From NCBI GenBank assembly GCA_002118135.1, contig BDIU01000404.1:113071-177070 (forward strand): a stretch of DNA of 64,000 nt, in the 5' to 3' direction. Positions within the stretch are counted from its first letter, which is position 1; every line of letters starts with the position of its first letter. The translations under genes were made by a program, and so were the position numbers. Source of the stretch: Trebouxia sp. TZW2008. Its lineage: Eukaryota > Chlorophyta > Trebouxiophyceae > Trebouxiales > Trebouxiaceae. The notes beneath the pieces are model-generated. The model saw only the letters and a program-made list of their open reading frames with translations, did not search any database and was not told the origin of the DNA. This document shows positions 43,612 through 54,000 of this stretch, piece by piece.

Positions 43612-46600
43612 ATGAAGGGTCTTATGCAAGACTATCCTCTTGTCGTCAATTCAATCCTTGATTACGCTGCCAAGTTCCACGGCGAACAAGAAGTCATAAC
43701 ATGTACAGTAGAAGGCGGAGTGCACCGCTACACATATGCCGACATGCATCGACGATGTCAACACTTCTCGCTAGCGATGTGGAATTTGGGCGTCAGGTGC
43801 TGACCGAGCGCTAGACAGTCTTTGTTGCTCTGCAAGGCCATTCCATGCAATGAAGGTGCTTGCTGGCGCAGGCAAGGCGATATGCTGGCAACTTTGGCAT
43901 GGAACACCTACCGGCATATGGAATGTTGGTGAGTCTTACATGCCAAACCGCTGCTTGTGACCGATATATTGGGTCAGCCTGTTAATCAGGCGCCACAAGC
44001 AAACTTGCATGCTTTGTAGGTATGGTGGCATGGGACTTGGAGCGGTCATTCACACTTTGAACCCCAGGTCAGCTGTCATTCATGCATTGCCACAAATGCA
44101 GCAGCATTTTGTGCAATGCTGCTGTGTTCTTTGTCATGCACAATCAGACCACAAAATGATGCTTTATTCTTGTCATGGACAATGAGTTCTTTCGTCTATT
44201 TGTCTGAATTGCAGACTGTTCGAGCGTGAGCTCAACTACATCATCAACCATGCCAAGGACCAGTACATTTTGCTGGATCTGACATTCGTCGACTTGATGA
44301 CGGCATTACAAGACAAGCTCCCAACAGTCAAAGGCTTCATCATCCTCACGGACAGACAGCACATGCCTTCTGATTGCAAGCTGCGCAATGTCATGTGCTA
44401 TGAGACACTACTAGAGGTGAACCAGTACCATACTGTGAAACATCTGCAGCTGCTGCTGTTATGACTAATTCGTTGAGAACCCCTCATGTCATGCACCCAT
44501 GAACTCCACTTTGATTGGTGCTCAGGGCTGTGTAAGCATGGCCACCCATGCACGCTGCAATTGTACCTGCACTTGCACCTTCCTTGTTGCAGGAACAGCG
44601 CAACCATGGCCACGCATTCACCCTGAAACTGCACTTGCACCTTCATTGATGCAAGATTAGTGCAACCATGACCATGCATGTACCCTGAAACTGCACCTGC
44701 ACCTTGATTGATGCAAGCTTGGTGCAAGCATGGCATGACAAGCTGTTTTGGATCGGACTCTCAACGAACTTTTTTGCTCTTCCTCTGCATTGATCAGATA
44801 TTTGACAGAAAGGGTTGAAAACAAGCCGTCCGCATCTTTCTGTGGGATGCTGTCCTGAGTTGACTACATGGCCCAGCTAGCCTGTTGTCACAGGAACAAG
44901 TCAACAACTTGCCGTTCAGATGGCAAGTTAAGGATGAGAACCTAGCGTGTGGCCTATGCTATACCTCAGGAACCACCGGCAACCCCAAGGTACTGGTGCC
45001 CATGCGTTTCTTGTTTCCTGCTCCATGCCATTGTATCTACAAAACATGCAATGCTGCCTGTTGCACCAGCTTGCAGGGTGGTCTACGGCGATTGTATGTG
45101 CTGTCAAGCAACATACTGCTGCTTCTGCCGTCCAGCAAGGAGCAACATCTTAACATCCCCTGCGTCTATCTGTGCCAGCCAGTCAAAAGGGGCATCGCCC
45201 TTGCTGCAAGAATCTCTGTCATTCTTTGATGCATACAACAGACCAAACAGCCATGACTCACGGCATAACCCAGAACAAACAAAGACTAGCTGGCTGCAGG
45301 GTGTTCTGTACAGCCACCGCTCCAACTTCCTGCATGCATGGATGGTCACTCTACAAGATGTGAAGGCCTTGGGGAGCAACAGCTGCATCTGTGCGCTTGT
45401 CCCCATGTTTCACGCCAACTCTTGGGGCCTTGTCTTTGCTGCTCCCATGACAGGCGCGCGTCTGGTGCTACCAGGTAATAAGATCTTCTCATGCTTTGGA
45501 GCTCATGATGCTGTGCTGTCAGGAAAGCGAGTTTGTACGCTGAGACTGATGCTGTCACCTACAACTGCTCTTGCACTATGCAGGTCCAAACCTTGATGGA
45601 GAGAGCGTGTATAACATGCTGGAAGACTTTCAGGTCAATGGCACAGCTGGCGTTCCTACAGTATACCTTGGTCTCATGGATTACATGTCTGCCAGCTCAG
45701 GCAGAAAGCTAAACCACCTGAAGTTGGCAATTTGTGGAGGTGCTGCTTGCCCACGAAAGATTTTCGACTTCTTCAACAGGTACTGCGACGATACTCTCCT
45801 GCCTGCACGCAACGGGCAATTACGTCTACGCGCAAAGACTGTCCTTCCCACACAAGCGCTGTCCTTCACAGGCAGGTACTACCCTTTGCGTTGTTACAGG
45901 ACAACACACGCTGCAGAAGCTGCATGTACACAGCTGGAAATAACTAGAACATGATGTACGCCTAGAAGTGGTGAGTACTGTTGTGGAGCATAGCTGACAA
46001 ACTTAGCAAAGTCTGCACACTTGCATGACAACTCTGATGCTGAGTGTACATTTGAGTGTGGTGTTGTGCAACGAGGGTGTGACTCATGCCTGACGAGTCA
46101 TGCTTTCACATGAGTCAACATTGCACATGTGTCGGTGCTGAAGCAACTTTGGCTTGCAGCATCAGATGCCTCCAGCAATTGTGTGAGCATGAACATATGC
46201 CACTCGCCATTTCAAAATGTCTGCCAGCACATCTTGTGATCCGTCCCTTTGATGTTGAGATGGTTGACATGCTTGAAAATGAGCTACTGTGCTCAAGCTG
46301 CGTGTTTTGGTTTTACTGGCTGTCATAAAGTGAAATGAATATGCTCAAGCCAGCCTCGACACCCTCTACAAACAGCTAGCCCCCAACGTGTCTGCAGCTT
46401 TCTGTGTGTGATTCATTTTGGTGTGTGATGCAGCATGGGCGCAGAGATCAGGCATTCTTGGGGTATGACTGAGATGTCGCCACTAGGCGTGATGAGTGTC
46501 CCCAAGGTCTGCAACTTCAACTGCCTTTCAGGCTCATTACATATCTTGAGCTCGACGTGTGATATGTTGCAATCATGTCATGCAGCAATGCGCACTGCGT

Positions 46601-48984
46601 ATCAGACAGTGCGATCAAACAGTACAGCATCAGGCACGTTGTGTGCATGACCAACATATCGCCGCTAAGCGTAATGAGTGTGCACAGGGTTTGCTACCCC
46701 AAATGTTTTTCATGCTGATTGCACATCTTGAGGCTTCTGCATGCCTGCTTGCAATCAGTTTCATGAGGCACTGCACATAGCGAATCACAAGGCTTTGTCG
46801 GGCACAGTGACAGGAGCCCATGCTTGAAGCAAAGTCATGCAAAACTTGCTGTGCCTCAATGGTCTAAACACAAATGCCATGAGCTATGAGCTATGACTAC
46901 AACCTTCTGATTGTCATCAATGACAACACACTTGATGTGAAGTCCATTAGCGGGATGGAAGGCATGCCAAAGAGAGCTGAAGCTGTGATGCACACTCTAC
47001 AAGGCATGTCGTAGACAGCGAAGAGCTGTGATGCACATATGCAGGGTAGTCAAGGGCACATGAGTCGAGAAGAAGAGCTGAAGTACAGGCTGACTCAGGG
47101 CAGACCGCCGCTGTTCACAGACATGCGCATTGTGAATGATGAGGGGAATGAGTTGCCCTGGGATGGCAAAGCCACAGGCGACTTGGAAGTGCGAGGGCCT
47201 CATGTCATCAAAGGCTACTTCAGGGTCAGTTTCGTGGTCACACTCTGAATGCTGTCTTGGGCTTGGCTATTGAGCACTGGTTATTTCATGCTCAGTTCAT
47301 GCTTAACATGCTTGGCAGTGCTGTGGACAAGCACAACTGATACAGGACAGGAGATGTGGCCAGCGCCCTTGAGCATGCTCACTGTGTTGTGCGCGGCTCA
47401 GTCATGATAGTACACTGGATTGTCCTTCAACAATCTCACCATAGACAATCTTGACATGATCTGCAGCATCATGCGGCAGCAGCTGTGGACAAGGACAACT
47501 GGTTCAGGACAGGAGACATGGCCAGCATCATTGAGCATCCTCGTTGTGTTGTGCGTCACACAATTCTCACCATCACAGTACACCGCTTTGTTCTTCAACA
47601 TGAACAACACTCTTGACATTCTGTGCAGCATCATGAGGCAAGCGCTGTGGACAAGGACAACTGGTTCAGGACAGGAGATGTGGCCAGCATTGACCCCTTG
47701 GGCTTCATGCGCATCACCGACCGCAGCAAAGACGTCATCAAGTCTGGTGGGGAATGGATCTCCTCCATTGATATTGAAAATGCTGCCATGTCCTATCAGC
47801 ACGTAAGCACTCTAGTCTTGGCAAATGCAGCAAGCATGGTCTCTGCGTACTATAGCAACTTTGTGTCATGGATTCGTTGGCTAACTGGTGCCACCAGAAC
47901 TGTGGTCTGCTCTGTATGGTGTTCAAGAAGTTGATGCATGGCAGAACTTGCCCAGAAGCAAGATGTAGGTGGCTGCTAGTATGTGACATCCTCTAAAGAT
48001 TGCTGCAAAAGTTTACAGCCACTGCCGTGGTCATGCTGATGTTCAGCAGTTTCCTGGAGGCTGTATCTCAAGCCAGAGGTGCGGCTGTAGCCGATCAGGA
48101 CTTACCAGCATTGTTGCACAAGCCGTCGGGCAATGCATTTGATCCTGATAGAAGGAGACCTCCAGAAGCAATTCCAGAAGCAAACCTTCAATTAGCTCTT
48201 AGTGTCACCTGGCCGACGCACCGAGTTGCTGGACTTTCTACAAGGCTGAGGTTTGAGACAGCTTCAAGCCGCTGCGTCAAGCGGCAGAATGTCAATACAC
48301 TGGGGCAGCAAGATTGTGCATACATGGACAAATCAGTCTCAACTGTCAATCGCTCAGTGGAGAATGTGGCATGCAGGTGATGGAAGCTGCTGTGATTGCG
48401 GTGCCCCACCCCAAATGGACAGAGCGACCCCTGCTTGTTGTGGTACCCCAACCCAGGTCCGATCTCTCCGAAGACGACATGCTCAGTTTCCTTCAGGTGC
48501 AGCACCTGCCCTTGCTTTGTGATTTCATCATGAATGAGAGTACAAGTTTACACAGTCTGCACAGGTGCTAGTTATAGCTGGCCCAAGGTCTGCCTTCCCA
48601 TTGTGATACTTATCAAGCAATGTGCTGGAGCCGTCACAAAATGCACGCGCTTGCTGCAAATATTGCTTACATATGCAAAGGTATTAAAAGCTATGAAAAG
48701 GACATCACCCCAAGCCACGCTTGCCCCCATGTCAATGAGACTCTTGAGTTGAATCTTAGCAAAGTATCATACATTGCAGTCATACTGTGGAATGCGTAAC
48801 CAATTCTTTTGCTCACTTGTCATCGTAATAAGTGATGTGTCTGCAGGGCAAGATTGCTAAGTGGTGGATTCCAGATGCTGTGGCATTTGTCAAGGAACTC
48901 CCTCACACAGCTACAGGCAAGGTGTATAAGCTGAAGCTGCGGCAGCAGTTCAAGGACTTCAAGTTCAGTGAAAGCAAACTCTGA
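43612..48984 (+). CDS. AlkK-type fatty acyl-CoA synthetase with PTS1 peroxisomal signal
   Basis: Twelve exons keep phase: 43612-43796, 43872-43928, 44020-44067, 44215-44416, 44894-44989, 45300-45474, 45584-45779, 46434-46506, 47045-47224, 47629-47802, 48377-48496 and 48847-48984, giving 547 aa. It activates a fatty acid via acyl-AMP to acyl-CoA. The start [10 protein letters not shown] matches the usual N-terminus of the AlkK/medium-to-long-chain group. Motifs: P-loop [66 protein letters not shown], and the catalytic Lys in [10 protein letters not shown]. The last three residues, SKL, are a canonical PTS1, so it should act in the peroxisome, feeding beta-oxidation (inference). The total length is normal for the family and no key motif is missing. 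Several introns contain decayed exon copies. Confidence 0.95.
44535..44730 (+). repeat. Three-copy ~65-bp tandem repeat in synthetase intron 4
   Basis: CATGGCCA(C/T)GCAT, followed by CTGCACTTGCACCTT and a GATGCAAG/GTTGCAGG end, repeats at about 44535, 44605 and 44667. Confidence 0.8.
46640..46692 (+). pseudogene. Decayed copy of synthetase exon 8 end
   Basis: ATGACCAACATATCGCCGCT, then AAGCGTAATGAGTGTGCACA, follows the functional ATGACTGAGATGTCGCCACT... at 46464, inside the downstream intron. The essential Glu codon of the GMTE motif is lost. Confidence 0.75.
47318..47628 (+). pseudogene. Two decayed copies of synthetase exon 10 start
   Basis: GCTGTGGACAAG(C/G)ACAACTG, followed by a CAGGACAGGAGA(T/C) segment, occurs at about 47320-47375 (with a TGA replacing the conserved Trp codon) and 47478-47540, before the functional exon at 47629. 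The two copies drift into unrelated sequence after the RTGD(V/M)AS codons. Confidence 0.88.
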
Positions 48985-50234
48985 GCACTTCACACTGCAT
49001 TTGTGCTGGCCCAGCCAATCTCATTGCAAGCATTGATGCAGTGACTAGGCTTGTTGCAAAGCTGCAAAGTATGGACTGAAGCTGCCGAACAACATGCATC
49101 ATGAAGAGGGCAGGATGTTCAGCAACTGCAATCTGTCTAACAAACATAATCATGCTGTATAGTGAACAGGACAGCATGCCAAGCTTGAAGGCCAGATCTA
49201 AACTTTGAGGTGAGTTCAGGACTGTTGCAAGGTATCGTCAGATGCCGACATCAGCACGACCAATGCACTATGTACCATATTGCACGACTCCAAGTTCCGC
49301 AAGTAGACAACCATGCACAATCAGGATCCCCGTCTCACTTTGTGGGTCTGGTGATACAAGTATGCATGTATGCAACTCGTTGCAAAACGGATGCATTCAG
49401 CTGTGACAAGGTCAGACCTTGCTCTACCATTATTGCAGCCACAGCAATCGCAGATCAATGAAATACTTGCTTACATATACAGCAGAAGCTGGTGCTTAGT
49501 TGTGGTGAGCTAAATCAGGGGCTAGTTGAACACGTATGTCAGTAATCCCAACTTATGAAAGTAGCTCTGAACAAAGAGCAAGCTGAGAAGCACAAAAGAA
49601 CAAGCAGAGGGGCTGCAGAAGCCAAAGCAAAAACAAAGCAAGCAGAGCAAACGGTACAAGCTGAAAAGCACAGGCTGGATCACAGGCAGGAAAGAAAGAA
49701 GTGCTGACTGGGCACACAGATGACAGCAGCAAAACACTCAGTATCAGTACCAAAATCTCCTGTCAACAGAGGCCACCTGCAGGCATGCAGAGAGCAATGA
49801 GCCATCAAACGTTGCAAACAGCTAGCAAACATGCGTGCAACATTCCGGCATTGCATGCCAGCAACACCCTTAGCTTGTGCTTGTTTTGCGAGATTGTGAA
49901 AGGAACATTTCAATCATACATGGAGGCACCATGCAAGTTGACATGTTTCAGGTACAATTTCAATGTAGCACGCCGCCTTCACTGTCAAAGGCCCCCGTGA
50001 AGTTGGTTTACAGCACATAACTTTTCTCTTCTTTCCTTCAAAGTGAATGTTACCTGGAAAGGAGGGTCAGCCTCGCCACCCCAGCCATCAGACGTGGTAG
50101 CCTTGCCACTGAAGCCAACCACCTTCTGCATTACCAGAACCTTTTTCTGCACTGCTTCTTACCACGACAGCACAGCAACAGCTTTCTTTGAACAAAAGTG
50201 GCAGGAGGCGCAGGGCCCAGCTGTTCTGAAGGTG
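48985..50234. other. Intergenic region with one small lysine-rich ORF
   Basis: No multi-exon gene could be built. It contains the 50-codon frame at 49555-49707. Confidence 0.4.
49555..49707 (+). CDS. Possible 50-aa Lys/Glu/Ala-rich coiled-coil ORF or exon
   Basis: ATG to TGA encodes MKVALNKEQAEKHKRTSRGA, then a KAKTKQAEQTVQAEKHR heptad-like stretch. The highly biased charge pattern looks like a real coiled coil, but there is no promoter or partner exon and the match may be chance. It could be a terminal exon of an unresolved plus-strand gene. Confidence 0.25.
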   Translation: MKVALNKEQAEKHKRTSRGAAEAKAKTKQAEQTVQAEKHRLDHRQERKKC

Positions 50235-50667
50235 TCACAAACAGCAAATCTTGGCATGTGAGCTCAACTGTGTCGATTTGAGCAGGCTTGCCTGCTCTGT
50301 GGGCTGCTGCAATGGGTATGCAGCAGGTGCTGCTGCAATCAGAGCATTGTCCCCCTCAGACTGGTCCTCCTGAATACTCTCAGGTGTAATCTGCACCAAC
50401 AGAGTTTTGAGGAAAGACCCTCAAGCCAGAGATGCTGTACCATGTGGCGTGCCTGCGCAAAACATAGCAGACAGACTGCAAGTGACCCCTCACCTGCCTC
50501 TGCTGCTTTTTCATTTTCCTCAACTGCGTCTTGCTAAGCGCGGCACTCTTCTTGGGCAGGCTGGCAGTGCTGAGCTGCCCAGCCTTGATAGGCAAGGTTA
50601 CCTTGCTTGTGATGCCGTGCTTGCTGTCCACAAGGGCAGCATGTTTGGCATCGTCATAAGCGTGCAC
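50235..50667 (-). CDS. Small 109-aa protein with basic region, possibly nucleolar
   Basis: Two minus-strand exons, 50667-50494 and 50390-50235, join in phase 0 (CAG|gtgagg ... gtgcag|ATT), giving 110 codons with TGA. Exon 1 starts MHAYDDAKHAALVDSKHG and ends in a Lys/Gln-rich LSKTQLRKMKKQQRQ typical of nucleolar or ribosome-biogenesis factors. Exon 2 is Ala/Pro/Gln-rich and unremarkable, and its acceptor choice is the weak point. No family is recognised. It is divergent from the dual-kinase gene with 353 bp between start codons in a CpG-rich spacer. Confidence 0.45.
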
Positions 50668-51020
50668 CTGTTAAATCTGGCAACGCTTGTCAGTCAGGAT
50701 GCCCAGTCAGGGCGTGCAGAGCCTTACGCGCGCTAGACGAGGCTTCCACGCTTTGGCACTATTTGCGAATCACATTGCCGCTCAATAGCACGGTCCCACC
50801 CTGCTGTCACCGATTCTAATACGACGCAACAATGCAAACTGCTCGTGGTTTCCGCGTACGTTGCTCGTACGTACGTTGCTCGTGCATGCATAAATCGTAA
50901 TCCTGTGCACGCCACCGGAAAGGCGCAGAACGCACTTACAGCGCGCACTGCCTGGGTTTGGCAGAGCGCAGACTGCGTTGTGCAGTTGCGAGCCGGACAT
51001 TCGGTCACTACTGACACTCG
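50668..51020. promoter_or_regulatory. CpG-rich divergent promoter region
   Basis: A 353-bp spacer between head-to-head start codons (50667 minus, 51021 plus), with many CpGs and a small internal repeat of GTACGTTGCTCGT (about 50850-50885). Promoter function is inferred. Confidence 0.5.
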
Positions 51021-54000
51021 ATGCCTCTCGTGCAACATCAGGAGGGGTTTTTGCTGCGGCATGCACCGTTTGGCAAAGACTTCTTCTGGAGGCCGCTGCA
51101 GGATCCACTCGGCATCGGCTCTACGGGTTCCGTATTGAGGTGAGTCAGAGCTCGCTTGGTCTCTATAGCCGCAACGGCCGCGAACGATGTCATGTGTGTA
51201 GGTGCGAGAAGCGAGTCGGGGACCGATTCAGACCCTATGCAGTCAAGCTCTCCCTGGCGGACGCGCCTGAAGCGGCAGAGAGAATTGCAAACGAAGCCAA
51301 GAAGCTCAGTTATCTCTCAGGGGTGCCTGGTGTACTGTAAGGAGAGGGTGCTGGCTATACTGACGACAAGCAAGCCTATGCAGTGATGAGGCAAGCAGTC
51401 CTTTCTTGCTTTGTTGCCTCTGTAGTACAGCTGTCACATGGTCCGCACATGTGTGCAGTTCCCAGATTAGCTGAGCTGGACTTTCGAGCACATTCAGCAA
51501 AGTCAACAGAGTCAAATGCTGTTTGAACAGGCTCTCTTTGTTTCGCTTACCCAAATCACATGATGCACCAAAGCATGCTGACATCTTTCTCGTCTGGCCC
51601 CAACACATGTCGTTGCTGTGCAGGCGCGTGGAGGGCCTTACGTTGGGGCAAGCAGCCCGAGTCCGCCTCATGAAGGGTTGTGTCTACGACCCTTCATGGA
51701 TGAGGTCTGTGGCAAGCCAACTGTGCAAGGTAACTATCCCATCAGCATCTACTGCTGAACACAATGGTATCTGCTGCTACATTGAACGCATCTGGAAGCA
51801 ATGCAGGGAGGCTAGGCAGTGACCAGTCACTTGATTGTGCAGTGCTCATGCAGTGCTTTGGCAGTGCTTATGCAGTGATTACGGAGCGATTCAATGGCAT
51901 TTTGGTGTGTTCTGCAGGCAGTTGCAGGCATGCATGCGCGCAAAGTGGCGTGGCTAGATGGCAAGGCAGACAATGTTCTGTTTTCAGGAGACGCATTGAC
52001 TTCCAGCCCTCAGATTACTGTTTGTGACTTTGACAGCGGCGTCTTCTTTACCCAAGGTAACTTTTGCAAGCAGCTTAGCTTGTTAGCTGGATATATAGTC
52101 TTCCGGCTTCTGGCATGGTGTTTGCTCCTATGCCTGATTGTGAATCGACTCCATGCACTGTGTTGGGCACACATGGTTCTCACTTGCTGCAATGCATTGA
52201 CTGTTGCTGCATTCCTGTGTGTACTGCAGCACATCAGCGCTCGCCTCATGCCTTTGCAGCACAACCTTTCAGTGCTGTCAAAAAGTGTCTTTACACTTCA
52301 GGTTTACAGTTTTGGTCTACCATGCGTGCAGACTTTGACACTCAAAGCGCAAGGCTCGGGTTTCAAGGCTCAAAGCTTCAATGCTTTAGCTGCATTCATC
52401 TGATCAATGTCTGCATGCGCAGGGCCGGTGATGTGTGTCTACCAGATTGGTATCTGTGGGACTCCAGACTTCTCAGCTCCTGAGCTGCTTACCTGCGTGC
52501 GACTTTTGGAGCAGTATGGGTATGCTGATGAGGACGATGCTGATGCTGATGCTGAGGCTGAGGCTGATGCTGATGCTGAAGCTGAAGCTGACAGTGACGA
52601 TGATGAAGATGACCCTCTAGACAGAGAAATGAGAGATGTGGTAGCCATAGATGCCTGGAGTGTGGGGGCTGTCATCTACTATGTAGCCACGGGAGAGTAC
52701 CTTGTTCCCGACGGGCCCCAGTGTCAGATGAAAGGCAGTGCAGGCCGTGCTGAGGAGGACCTGCGCTCCTCTTTCCTCATGGAGCAACATGAGCAAAGGA
52801 AGGTGATGCCTGCTGCTATTTATTGATGATTGCTGTATAGTGACTGCTGCTACCTGTTGATTGCTGCTGCATAATGGCTGCTGCTATCTGATGGGTACAA
52901 TTGTCAAATGATAGGCAGCGCAAGCTGTCATGACAACCTGCGCTCGCCCTTCCTCACTGAGCGAAACAGCCAGTGGAAGGCACAACCAGTTGACTGCTGC
53001 CACTTTATGACTGCTGCTACTTGGTGGGCCTGAGGGCCAATAGCAGGCAGCGCATCCTGTCATGAAGACAGGCAGCAATCGGCACATTATACTGCTCATG
53101 TTGCTCTATGGGGCGAACAACGCAGGTCCCCATGACAGCTTGCGCTTGCCCTTCCTCATTGATCGACATGAGCAGTGGAACGTGCTAGTTGCTGCTATCT
53201 TGTGACTGCTGCTACCTGATGACGGCTGATGCCTAATGACTGCAATTTTAATGACTGTTGCTATCTGATGGGTTAATGTGTCAGATGATAGACAGCGCGT
53301 TCTATCAAGAAGACCTGCGCTGGCCTCTCTTTACTGAGCAACATGATCAGTGGAAGGTAATGACTGCTGGTGCCTAGTGGCTATTGCTACCTGATGGGTT
53401 TATGTGTCAGATCATCAACAGCGCAAGCTGTCATCAGGACCTGTGCTTGCCCTTCCTCATGGGACGACATCAAGAGTGGAAGGCGGTAGTTGCATTGAAT
53501 TGTAGTACTGCATGCTGACTGGAAACATGTTTGCAGGAACATGGCATGAAGGAAGTATGGGACAGATTGCGCAAGGCCACATCAAACGATGCCCCTCTGG
53601 TGGACTTCCTACAGCGCCTCCTCACCCTAGACCCAGAAACACGTGCAAACTTTGCTGCTCTGGCCAACCACCCTTACATACAGGCACAGCCTGCCTTGCC
53701 TGCTGCTGTGACTGCTGCTGATGTGGATGCGACATCATCTCCAAAGGCTGGGCCCATGCCAAGCGAGAGCGAGTTGTGCAAGGCTGTCATGAGCATCTCA
53801 GGGATGCAGAAAGACAAGGCTGATGAGCTGGAAACAGTGCCTGGGATCCCGTATCTGGTGTGGGACGCTGATCTACCTTCTGTGTGTGACACAGCTAGTG
53901 GAAGGGTGTATAGGTAATGGCAAACTTACATTTTGGGTCATTTGCCCACGTGCGATGCAAACGCATGTGATGCAGTCCCCGGAATGCCATATTTGGTGTC

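Noticed and set aside
43380..43661. Upstream ATG frame before the synthetase start
   Set aside because: It is in a different frame from exon 1; the start at 43612 matches the family N-terminus.
49522..49753. Cys/Leu/Phe-rich minus-strand frames suggesting a membrane protein
   Set aside because: They are the antisense of a Lys/Glu/Ala-rich plus-strand coiled-coil stretch.
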